Assembly (NCBI GenBank): GCA_009776625.1
Contig: WRNL01000022.1
Location: 1-16,089, forward strand
Origin: Methanomassiliicoccaceae archaeon
GTDB lineage: Archaea; Thermoplasmatota; Thermoplasmata; Methanomassiliicoccales; Methanomethylophilaceae
Length of the DNA stretch: 16,089 bases
Direction: 5' to 3'
The notes under the pieces are model-generated. The model ran no database searches. It was not told where the DNA came from and saw only the letters and a list, made by a program, of their open reading frames with translations. Shown here in pieces: positions 6,901-14,800 of the stretch. How positions within the stretch are numbered: the stretch's first letter is position 1; each line of letters begins with the position of its first letter. Position numbers and translations under genes: made by a program.

Positions 6901-9900
6901 ATAGACCCCGTGACGTCCGGCGCCGCCAGGGTGTTGCCGTCCTGGTCGGTGTACCTCACGGCGCCGTTGAACCATCCCTTGAAGGACTTCTCCTTGGCGG
7001 CGTTGTAGTCTAGCGCGGGCATCGGCGAGGGCAGAGCCGAGAACGGCGTCCCCTCGTCGATGTCCCTTATCGGCGGCGGGTTGGGGGAGGTGCCGGCGTC
7101 CGGGGACGGGACGTCCCTGTCGAACGACACCTCCGCCATCCACCTGATGTACGCATGGCTGTCGGAGCCGACCGTGTCGGCGAGCGCCCACTCGACGAGC
7201 GTCCCCTCGTTGCCGAAGTAGGTTATCGCAGGAGTGGTCGAGGGGCTCGTCGACGGGTCCCCATCGTCCCTGTACCACACCGCGTTGGGCGCGTCGCCTA
7301 TGCCCCTGGCGGTGCCGTCGTCCTTATAGTACAGCCCCGCCTTCGTCAGCTCTATGTACACGGAGGGGGAGGTCTCCAGCTGGAGGAGCAGCACGCCCAG
7401 GACGTCCTGGAACGTGTCCGTCGGCAGGTACGGCACGTACATCGCCGAGATGCTCCCGCCCATCATGTTGAACTCGAACAGGTCGTTGAACTCCGGTACA
7501 AGGGTCACGCTGTACGTGAAGGCGGTGACCCCGTTCATGAACCATTTGTACGGGGAGGACACGGCGTCGTACCAGATCGTCGGGGGGTAGCCGTACCTCT
7601 CCACCTGCGGCATGCGCGGGTCGGCGGAGTCGAACACCGCCCCCTCCAGGACGACGAACCCGTAGCCGGACGGGATCCAGGCGGCCGAGGTTGCCAGGTC
7701 GTCTATCCCGACGATCCCGGCGTCGCTGAAGGACACCGTGACCCCCCATCCTGCGATCAGCCTCACGCTCTTGCCGACGACCGTCGCCGGGGTGTACATG
7801 GTGTCGTGCTCAGCGGGCGGGGCGGCCCCGTCGGCGGACTCGTACCAGCCGACGAAGGCCATCTTCGCGCCATTGGCATCGTATTTGTAGGTGGGCCCGG
7901 TCGTGTCCGCGTTCGCCATTGCAGTCTGCAGGGCGCCGAAGTACGACGACCCGAAGAGCGTCGGGGTGGACGCGGGGACGGTCACCTTGAACGGGACGGG
8001 GGCGGCCACGGACGGGGACACGGCGTCCGCGCCGTTGAAGTAGAACTCCACCTCCGCGGCGTACAGCGCTATGAGCGCCATGTCCCCGTCCACGGCCTGC
8101 CCGGGCTCGAGCCTCTTGAGGGTGGGGTACACGTCGGGGTACGGCGAGGGGTAGTTGGTTCCAGCCGCCACCGCCTCTACGCTGCCCACGCCCACGGGGC
8201 CTATCCCGAGGACGTACCACCCGTTGAACGCCACGTCCGACGCGACGGGGACGAAAGACGGGGTGTACGGGGCGCCGTAGTCGAACGCGGCGCCGTAGCC
8301 GCCTGAAGCGTAAGTGCCAACGTCGTGCCGGTACTCATAGACGCCCGGCGAAACCTCGGTCACGCCGGCGCCGCTGAGGGTCGCGGCGTTCGTGCCGTCG
8401 CTGGGGTGGAACGTTATCGTCGCGTACCACCTCGCCTTGAGCGCCAGCGAGGAGGGCGAATCCGGAATCGCGACGAGGCCCGTCAGGCTGGTGCCGTCGA
8501 AGCCCGCGTACTGCGTGGCGCCGGAGTACCAGCCGTCGAACGCCAGTCCCGCCTGGGAGGGGGTGCCGGGGTAGTACGGCGCCCCCTTCCCTGTGTTGAC
8601 CGCCTCCGGCTCTTTCTTGACCAGGGCCTCGTAGTCGTGGCCGTTGTAGTCGTTGTTGTCCTCGACCAGCCTGTCCCCGGCCACGTGCTCCCTCGACACG
8701 GGCACGGAGCCGTCGTTGCTGTCGAACTCGACGGTGGTCGTCTTGGCGAAGTACGCCACGTACTTCATGTGGAACGGCAGCTCGAAGCTCCATGCCGCCG
8801 TGCCGTGGGACTGGACATAGCTCCTGTCGTCCTTGACGGCGAAGATGACCTTAGGGTCGCCCTCGTCCTCGATGTCGACGACCGCCCAGCCCACGAACGC
8901 ATAACCTGGGTTAGGTATCGCGTATATGGTTATGTCTGTGCCGTAGGGGTAGCTCTCCCCGTTGTACCCCTCGGTGCCGGTGTCGAACCCTGTCGACCCG
9001 TTTATAGGGGTGGCGAGGACGAGCTCGACCCTGCCGCCGGCGCCGTTCGGCTCGTTGTCGTTGATGCCGGTGGTCGTCTGGCCCCCGGTCAGCCTGGCCT
9101 CCGTCTCGATCCTGTACTCCTTGCCTATGAACAGGGCGTAGAGGTTGAGCGTGCCGAAGTCGTCGGCGTCGCGGATTATCCACCCCTCTGGTATGGTCCC
9201 CCCGAATGAGTCGGTGACCGACACCCTGTGCCCGCTGTCCGTGTAGATGCTGACCGCCAGGGCGTCGTCGGGGTCGTCGGCGGCGAACCATCCCTTCAGG
9301 CTGTACCTGACGAAGGATGGCGAGAGCAGGGACTTGAGGTCCGTGCCCGCGAGGTACCTCTCCTCCCCGACGTAGACGCGGTTCCCTGCCACGTCGTCGA
9401 AGATGTACGGGTTGACCGTCTCGTCGTAGTCGGGGTCCTCCCCGTCGGGTATGCCGTTGGAGTTCGCGTCCCCACCGATGTCGAAGGAGTAGAACACTAT
9501 CAGGTAGTACTCGAAGTGCAGCTCCCACGTCACATGGTCCCCTGCGTAGCTGGTTGCCCCGCTGCTCGTGGCGCCGGTGACGTCCGTCTTTATGTCGTTG
9601 GGGGAGCCGACGGTGCCGTGCGCCTCCGGCCAGTAGATGCCGGGCTTGAGCGAGGCCATGTGGAACTGCGGGGACTTCTTGTCCTTGAACTCCACGAACT
9701 GGAGGCTCCCGTGGGTGACTGGGATCCCGTTGACGAGCTGTATCGCGCCCTGCCCGTCCGGGACGAGGCCGGTGATGTCCACGTCGCCGGTGTTGTTGAT
9801 TATCAGCAGCCCGGTCTTGGCGGACCCGCCGTACGTCCACCCGGAGGCGTTCCAGTTGTCGTATATCTGCTTGGCGCCGGCGGCCGTCGGTGCGTCCGAG

Positions 9901-11492
9901 GACACCTGGAGGGCGTTCATGGACGTGTCGGCGAAGGAGTTGTACATCACCGTGGTGTCGCCCCACACGCCCACCACGTCCACGACCGCGACCATCCTTG
10001 AGAACGCGCCGTAGCCTATCGTGGTGTCCTTAGGGAGGTATATGCTGCCGAGCCTCGTGCCGCGGAAGGCGTTCTGCCCGATGTCGAGGGAGCCGCCGGT
10101 GTCGAGGAAGTCGAACGACGACAGCGCCGAGCACGACGAGAACGCGCCGAACCCTATGTCCGTCACGTTCCTGGCGGTCACGCATGTGACGAAGGAGCCG
10201 GAGAACGCCGTGGCTGGAATCTCCGTCACGTCGTTGAGGTCCACCGCGATGGACGGACACCCTAGGAACGCCGTCTCCGCCATGGAGGCCACGCCGTCGG
10301 CCACCGTGAACCTGTTGCCGTAGTCGGCGAGCAGGGGCCTTATCCCAGGCGGCAGCCTGATCAGCTCCTCCGGGTCGCCGAGGGCGTCCAGCTTGTACAG
10401 CGCGCCCCTCGCGCCCTTGGCGGAGGGGTCGCTCGATATCAGCGAGGCGTACTCGGGGTTCGCCGCGGACACGGTGAAGAACTGTATGTCCCTTATGCCG
10501 TCGAAGGCGGCGGTCCCGATCGAGGTCACCATGCCGAGGTTGGCATAGAGCAGGTTGGACGAGAAGAATGCGCACGCCCCTATCGTGTAGGGCGCGGTGG
10601 GGGACAGCGCGACCGAGGTCACCGCCCTCCCGGAGAAGGCGTACCCGCCTATGCTCGTGACGTCCATGAGGGACACCCCGTAGCCCTCGGAGCCGTCGAG
10701 GCCCCCGGCGGGGTCCGTCCCAGCGGCGGCGTCGAAGAAGAATGCGTACTGGCCGATGGTCTGCGCCCTGGGTATGCTGAGGGACACCTCTATCGTCGAT
10801 TCAGAGAAGGCGTAGTCGCCGATCGTCCTCGCGAGGGGGAGGTTCACCGTGCCGAACTCCCTCCCCACGGAGTTGAGGTAGCGGGCGCCGAACGCCGCGG
10901 CCCCTATCTCCTCCGCACTCGGGAGGTACAGGGTGTCCATGTACGGTATCACGTCCCCGGGGCCGGGGTACGGCTGGTTGTCGTACCTGTCCGACAGGGC
11001 GAAGGCGTAGTCGCCGACCCTCACAAGGCTGTCGGCCTTGAGCTCGACGAGGGAGGAGCAGTGCATGAACGCCTTCTCCCTGACCTCGACCACGCCCTTT
11101 AGGTCCAGTTTCTTTATCCCCGTGCAGCCCCAGAACGCCGTCTCCTCGACGAGCCTGACGTTGTCCCCCATCGTGAGGGTGGCCATCTGGCTCTTCTCCA
11201 GGAACGCATTCTTGCCTATCACGGTCACGAGGAACGTCTCGGAGTTGTAGTCCACGGTGTTCGGGACTATGACCGAGTTCGAGTTCCAGTTGTAGCTGAA
11301 CAGGGTGACCTCTTTCGTGGCTGGGTTCCCGTCCAGGTCGAGGCTTCCAGAATCGTCATAGACAAAGGTGAACTCCCCGTCGTATATGTACACCTCCGCC
11401 CCTGCGGAGCCGCCGTCTGTCTGCAGCGCTAGCGCTGCGGACGCCACTGCGACCAGCGAGAGCGCCAGTAGCAGCACGTTTGTTTTTTTCAT
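3972..11492 (-). CDS. Giant adhesin-like surface protein: BspA LRRs, Flg_new beta repeats, 3-helix C-terminal anchor
   Basis: This 2506-residue exported protein probably mediates contact with host, food particles or other cells; that role is inferred from family context. Numbered from the ATG at 11492: a signal peptide (KK, hydrophobic 6-22, likely cut near ALA-LQ); about 16 BspA-type leucine-rich repeats with IGxxAF signatures (about 90-530); a DANSNGIPDGED calcium-binding-like loop (about 672-690); about 16 InlB-B/Flg_new modules with (F)xGW(F/Y)...LTAxW signatures (about 728-2242); a membrane-proximal domain with a HWSGDASG motif (2243-2408); and three membrane helices (about 2414-2436, 2449-2470, 2480-2501). 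A run ending in a short RYDYLKD tail closes it. No LPXTG or PGF-CTERM sorting signal is present. An in-frame TTG six bases upstream is rejected because the ribosome site AGGAGAGG would be only 2-3 bases away; it fits the ATG. No frameshift is seen. It is probably monocistronic, with its own leader and terminator. Confidence 0.93.
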   Translation of the reverse strand: MKKTNVLLLALSLVAVASAALALQTDGGSAGAEVYIYDGEFTFVYDDSGSLDLDGNPATKEVTLFSYNWNSNSVIVPNTVDYNSETFLVTVIGKNAFLEKSQMATLTMGDNVRLVEETAFWGCTGIKKLDLKGVVEVREKAFMHCSSLVELKADSLVRVGDYAFALSDRYDNQPYPGPGDVIPYMDTLYLPSAEEIGAAAFGARYLNSVGREFGTVNLPLARTIGDYAFSESTIEVSLSIPRAQTIGQYAFFFDAAAGTDPAGGLDGSEGYGVSLMDVTSIGGYAFSGRAVTSVALSPTAPYTIGACAFFSSNLLYANLGMVTSIGTAAFDGIRDIQFFTVSAANPEYASLISSDPSAKGARGALYKLDALGDPEELIRLPPGIRPLLADYGNRFTVADGVASMAETAFLGCPSIAVDLNDVTEIPATAFSGSFVTCVTARNVTDIGFGAFSSCSALSSFDFLDTGGSLDIGQNAFRGTRLGSIYLPKDTTIGYGAFSRMVAVVDVVGVWGDTTVMYNSFADTSMNALQVSSDAPTAAGAKQIYDNWNASGWTYGGSAKTGLLIINNTGDVDITGLVPDGQGAIQLVNGIPVTHGSLQFVEFKDKKSPQFHMASLKPGIYWPEAHGTVGSPNDIKTDVTGATSSGATSYAGDHVTWELHFEYYLIVFYSFDIGGDANSNGIPDGEDPDYDETVNPYIFDDVAGNRVYVGEERYLAGTDLKSLLSPSFVRYSLKGWFAADDPDDALAVSIYTDSGHRVSVTDSFGGTIPEGWIIRDADDFGTLNLYALFIGKEYRIETEARLTGGQTTTGINDNEPNGAGGRVELVLATPINGSTGFDTGTEGYNGESYPYGTDITIYAIPNPGYAFVGWAVVDIEDEGDPKVIFAVKDDRSYVQSHGTAAWSFELPFHMKYVAYFAKTTTVEFDSNDGSVPVSREHVAGDRLVEDNNDYNGHDYEALVKKEPEAVNTGKGAPYYPGTPSQAGLAFDGWYSGATQYAGFDGTSLTGLVAIPDSPSSLALKARWYATITFHPSDGTNAATLSGAGVTEVSPGVYEYRHDVGTYASGGYGAAFDYGAPYTPSFVPVASDVAFNGWYVLGIGPVGVGSVEAVAAGTNYPSPYPDVYPTLKRLEPGQAVDGDMALIALYAAEVEFYFNGADAVSPSVAAPVPFKVTVPASTPTLFGSSYFGALQTAMANADTTGPTYKYDANGAKMAFVGWYESADGAAPPAEHDTMYTPATVVGKSVRLIAGWGVTVSFSDAGIVGIDDLATSAAWIPSGYGFVVLEGAVFDSADPRMPQVERYGYPPTIWYDAVSSPYKWFMNGVTAFTYSVTLVPEFNDLFEFNMMGGSISAMYVPYLPTDTFQDVLGVLLLQLETSPSVYIELTKAGLYYKDDGTARGIGDAPNAVWYRDDGDPSTSPSTTPAITYFGNEGTLVEWALADTVGSDSHAYIRWMAEVSFDRDVPSPDAGTSPNPPPIRDIDEGTPFSALPSPMPALDYNAAKEKSFKGWFNGAVRYTDQDGNTLAAPDVTGSMTLTAAWGVEVKFYYTGAILSAPAGSVAGSDAGGDFVIVDVAPDGRAPAPSLGKLGFTNNHLLWYTNGFGAAVPVQASDFMSSASPDWFDPTQVVTANTTVFSRWYADVTFNITPAGTGFFSSQTKYLLEGSKLADLMEDLDPFTGDPTRAGWIFIGWFDQDGVSGYEDIGAPYYRTGFDYTDGSAIVNPDAASLAVTKNVCLDYEHVVEVGFDCGFLPATPIPSKYLRANLPLPDSGPRFTPMPARVGVTFMGWFDLQAGKLYTLPRVDAPDPAEPVVRPMTLTAAWLVTVSFYDLEQYATDGMQLVVDGARITQDPGPDGILGTNDDYFEMPEGTTIRQFITVDPAAPGKMFVSWFVEGGVPDGLFAAGDVAYGLADRIASDLTLTAGYGFTVGFDTNGGTPSSIPDMLVIEGQGIALPEKPAKGRLTFKGWDDGSTVWNAGGAVTPVSDILFTAKWLVSVKIYDGVSMTPLLDMQWDEDVGPSFIYSLTTDPEYGGGVTGVDIAYTDGNGLTHNVRVEKLIDRYDPSANAWVPYYSVFDGWLDPFTGTRMAPTDSLMGMFSTFDDSAALFATWKERARFYDTDGTLLKADYVETGEHLGATAPQAPGWSDLFTPTSPLNPATYRIRDSQDFVAVKFITVTFDAAGGTPQQQVFNDVVSGTMLGAIGAREPARGSMYFAGWHDGGNRLSFTDRLYDDVTLTAGWQSAPVTWHTVFATAYENASISPQGMVRAMQGDTLRFSYYASAGYTPTLLVDGQAASGQGGVYTFSNIRGDHSIEAFASNAPPRTPTAFLTVGVSGNGGVMYSADGGSTFTSYTSPLPLFNGAEYVLSAAPKGYSYFDHWSGDASGTNPQTVVMSDGAADMSVTAHFGSTSGFGIGDLAIANLIFAILAIVIGIVALTVAYNRNYDGTGTGKALRFGAVFVALISLVLFFLTQGFGGTYVPYDEWSIVMAALTVITLALALVSIRYDYLKD

Positions 11493-11500
11493 GATCAATT

Positions 11501-11509
11501 TCCTCTCCT
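11501..11509 (-). promoter_or_regulatory. Ribosome binding site deciding the giant gene start
   Basis: The minus strand reads AGGAGAGGA, ending 8 bases before the ATG at 11492. This is a strong Shine-Dalgarno match at correct spacing for that ATG. It is only 2 bases from the alternative TTG at 11498, so the ATG is the start. A TTTTTATG string just upstream (about 11517-11524) looks like a weak TATA box but would put transcription inside the ribosome site. Confidence 0.75.
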
Positions 11510-11540
11510 AAATTTTTCATAAAAATGTTTCCGCCCCTTT

Positions 11541-11568
11541 CTGCCGGTATCCCTTTGCGCATCGGCAG
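11541..11568 (-). other. Small hairpin in the giant gene's 5' leader
   Basis: CTGCCG (11541-11546) and CGGCAG (11563-11568) form a 6-bp perfect stem with a 16-base loop. It lies about 50 bases upstream of the start codon, within the predicted leader. Alone it would be unremarkable; it is listed because the leader also carries a larger hairpin upstream. Confidence 0.4.
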
Positions 11569-11651
11569 GCAATGTAAACCGAAAAATGACCCGATATATC
11601 CATCTATCATCGAAGGCACACAGACTCCTATTTCTGTTCATTCTAAGGGTC

Positions 11652-11693
11652 AGAGCCGCTTCCTTTGGCGTGCGCTCGCCATACAGCGGCTCT
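11652..11693. other. Long two-part hairpin at the 5' end of the predicted leader
   Basis: AGAGCCGCT (11652-11660) pairs perfectly with AGCGGCTCT (11685-11693). Inside it, TGGCG (11666-11670) pairs with CGCCA (11677-11681) around a 6-base loop. That gives 14 pairs with a small asymmetric internal loop. On the minus strand it would lie within a few bases of the predicted transcript start (about 11698), forming the 5' cap structure of the giant gene's mRNA or of a separate small RNA. On the plus strand it is followed by TTTTC and could act as a terminator, but no plus-strand gene is seen. Confidence 0.6.
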
Positions 11694-11717
11694 TTTTCTC
11701 GGATGATTGCCGAACTT

Positions 11718-11730
11718 CCTTATATAATTT
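11718..11730 (-). promoter_or_regulatory. Proximal TATA box of the complete giant gene
   Basis: The minus strand reads AAATTATATAAGG with core TTATATAA centred near 11723. It predicts a start near 11698, directly in front of the long hairpin, and a leader of about 205 bases. This is the better placed of two boxes in this spacer. Confidence 0.6.
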
Positions 11731-11744
11731 ATGAACAAGCCAAA

Positions 11745-11755
11745 GGTTTATATAC
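11745..11755 (-). promoter_or_regulatory. Distal TATA box
   Basis: The minus strand reads GTATATAAACC, a good archaeal TATA core centred near 11750, about 27 bp upstream of the proximal box. It predicts an alternative start near 11724. Two boxes could mean two start sites for the giant gene, or one for a small RNA. Confidence 0.5.
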
Positions 11756-11761
11756 TTATAT

Positions 11762-11798
11762 TAAAAAACAGTTCAGCAGGAAGCCCCTGGCAGGGGGC
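11762..11798 (-). terminator. Second terminator-like hairpin after the upstream giant gene
   Basis: On the minus strand, CCCCTG/CAGGGG (about 11784-11798, minimal loop, probably opening to CCCC-TGCCA-GGGG in RNA) is followed about 15 bases later by TTTTTT at 11762-11768. It lies just upstream of the distal TATA box and would back up the first terminator, insulating the downstream giant gene. Confidence 0.45.
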
Positions 11799-11831
11799 GC
11801 GGGATCGGGAGAAGGACGCCAGTCGAACGGG

Positions 11832-11862
11832 CAAAAATAAAAAAGTAGGGGGCGTGCCCCCT
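11832..11862 (-). terminator. Terminator of the upstream giant gene
   Basis: On the minus strand, AGGGGGC-AC-GCCCCCT (11862-11847) lies 22 bases after the TAA stop. It is followed by TACTTTTTTATTTTTGC, with long U tracts of the kind that terminate archaeal RNA polymerase. It resembles the hairpin after the paralogue, including the preceding AAAC bases. Confidence 0.75.
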
Positions 11863-11883
11863 GTTTCATCGTTCTGTCGCCGC

Positions 11884-14800
11884 TTATGTCCTGACGCCCT
11901 CCTCGGCCCCCTCTTCCACATGGCCGCGCCTGACGCCGATCAACGCCAGCACGGCTGTCGCGAAGGCGAGCGCAGCCATGGCGAGCGTCCACTCGTCAGT
12001 GGGGACGTACGTCCCGTCCAGCCCCTGTGTCAGGAGGAACAGGGCGACCGAGACCAGCGCCAGGACGACGGCGGCCATCCTGGACCCTCTGCCAGCGCCA
12101 TCCTCCTCGCGGCCCCGCCCCTGTGCGATGGCGAGCGCGGCCGCCGCCAATGCGACCGCCGCTATCATGCAGAGGAGGTTGGCGATGGCTAGCCCGCCGC
12201 CGCCCAGCGCCGCGATCGGCCCCGCCCCGGTCACGCCCTCGAAGTTCGCGTCGACGCTCATGTCGGACTTCCCGTTCGGGACGACCGTCACCAGCATTTC
12301 GCTCCCTGAGGCGTCCCCGCCCCAGCCGATGAACTTGCTGGACTTGCCAGGCACGGCCTTCAGGACGTACTCGGCTCCGCCGAACAGCGGGAGCGGCGAG
12401 ACGTAGGGGGCGAAATGCGACCCGCCGTCGATGCTGTAGAGCACTTCGCCCCTGCCGTTGACGTTGACTGTGAGGAGGCCGCTCACGTCCCTCAGCGCCC
12501 CGTCCGACGAGACCTCGATGCTGTGGCTGGCCCTGACGTTGGAGAACGTGTACGGCGATGCGGCGCTGACCTCCTCGCCGTCTATCAGCACCTTCGGGGC
12601 GTTCCCTGCCGAAGCGTGGAACTCGAAGGTGACGCTGTCGCCGGCCATCACCCTGATCATCCCCTGGGGGGACACGGTCGCGTCGTTGTAGGCTGTCGCG
12701 AATATCGTGTGCGTCTCGGGCGGGGTGGACTGCCACCTTGCCGTAAGGGAGGTGTCCTGGAACAGCTTGTCCGTGAAGGAGTACCTCGTGCCGCCGTCGT
12801 ACCACCCTGCGAAGAACATGCCGCTACGGGTGGGCTCCACCGCAGGGGCCGCGCCCAGCATCGTCCCCGCCACTATGTCGGGGAACGTCTGCGTCCTCGG
12901 CGTCCCGCCGTTCGCGTCGAGCGTCAGGGTTATGTACCTGACGGCGACGAGGTCCATGCTGTCGCGTATCCTTAGCGTGTCCGGGTTCACCGGGGAGGTG
13001 GGGTTCGAGGCGTCCGCCCACCCGCTTGCCGCGAGCCCGGAGGCGGCCAGAGCGGCCAGGAGGTGTGTCCCGGTGTCGACGTACCCCGTCCAGGACGATC
13101 CGCCCCCGTCGTACATCCTCACCCTCTCCTCCCATACGGCGAACACCGCCGCCGAGTCGGTGGCGGAGCCGAACAGCCCTGCCATGTCCGGGCCCCAGGT
13201 CGCACCGGTGGCGGGGTCCATCCACCCGCTCAGCACGGAGCTGTACCTGGCCCAGCCCTGGGTGGAGGGGTCGTACCGGTCGATGAACTTCTCCACCGTC
13301 ACGCTGCCGGCGGCGGTGCTCAGCGTCAGGGACACCACCCTGTTGTCGTATTCGGGGCTGACGGCCGTGGTCGGGCCGACCGCCGGCGGGCCGGCGTCCT
13401 CGTCCCACTCCAAGGTGGCGACGGGGGACATCGAGACCGCGTCGTACACGACGACGGTCACCGTCCACCTCGCAGAGTACATGGTGTTGCTGGTGGGCGT
13501 CACGGTGGCCCCTGCGCCGAACAGGCCGGAGCCGTCGTCCCACCCGCTGAACGTGAGCCTGCCTTTGGCCGGCCTCTCGGGGAGGTCCGCGCTCTGCCCT
13601 TCGATGACCCTCATGCCGGGCATCGACGAAGGCGTGCCGCCCTTGGTGTCGAACGACAGCTCGAACCCGTACCCGGCGGTCAGGACCGTGTCGGATGTGA
13701 CCGCGTCGTTGATGCCCAGCAACACGTCGCCGGCCGCATAGATCCCGTCCGGCGTCCCCTGCTCCATGAACCACGACACGAACATCTTGCCGGCCTGGGA
13801 GGGATCCACCGCGATGAACTCCCTCAGCCTGGTCCCGGCGGGCATCTCTAGGTACTCGTCCCCTGTCCCGGGGATCCCGTCCGGCCCGTCGGCCATCACT
13901 ATGTTCCCGTGCACGCTCGGGACCAGGCCGTCGGCCAGGTATTGGGCCATGTCGTAGAAGCGGACCTCCACGAGCCACCCTGCCGTGAGCGTCATCGAAT
14001 GCAGCACCAGCTCTCCGTTGGGGAGGTCGGTCTTGTATTCCGAGTACGACTTGCCAGACGACATGTCCAGCCACCCTATGAATGTCGCGCCCGGTCTGTC
14101 AGGCATGGGCGTGAACCTCTTGCCGGATTCCGGGATCGGCATGTTGACGCGCAGCCATCTGGTCTTGATGGGGTCGCTCGGCTCGTACCCGGCCTCGAAC
14201 CTCACCTCGACCACGTGCTCGCTGTACAGCACAACGTCGCCCATGATCGTGGTGCTGTGGACGGAGGGGGGGTTGGCGGGGGAGCCGTAGTCGAAGTCTG
14301 TCCTGAAGTACTGCTCCCCGACGTCGTTGTAGCCTAGCGGCACGGTGACGTATGTCCTGTGGAACCACCCGACGAATATCCAGTCCGTCCTCATCGGGTC
14401 CCCCCTGAACGGGTCGAGGTCCTCGTCTGGGTCTGAGAGCCTCAGCTCGTCTAGCAGGTCCATGAGATCCAGGCCTTCCATCATGTACTTGGTCGAGGAG
14501 AAGAACCCGCCGCCGATCGACGGGTCCGTGATGAACTCCACCTTGGCGTACCATACCCCGTGCACCATCTTGTTCTTGAGCACCTCGTCCACCCGGGGGT
14601 CGTAGTTCCCGGGCAGGGTGTGGGTGGGCAGGACCACGGTCAGGTACGTCGGGGCGGGGGCGTCCCACCCGCCCTCGAACCACATGACGTTGTTGGGGGT
14701 GAACCCCGCCTTTGCCAGGGTGGGGGCGGCGGCGTAGTTGTCCGCTCCGACCTCCACTATGATGTAGTCGCCGTCCGCGTCGCTGCCTTGCACCGCCCCG

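Noticed and set aside
11356..11619. 87-codon minus-strand frame overlapping the giant gene's leader and start
   Set aside because: It reads the leader and then the signal-peptide region in another frame; the second half is a frame-shifted copy of real coding sequence. No ribosome site or family match.
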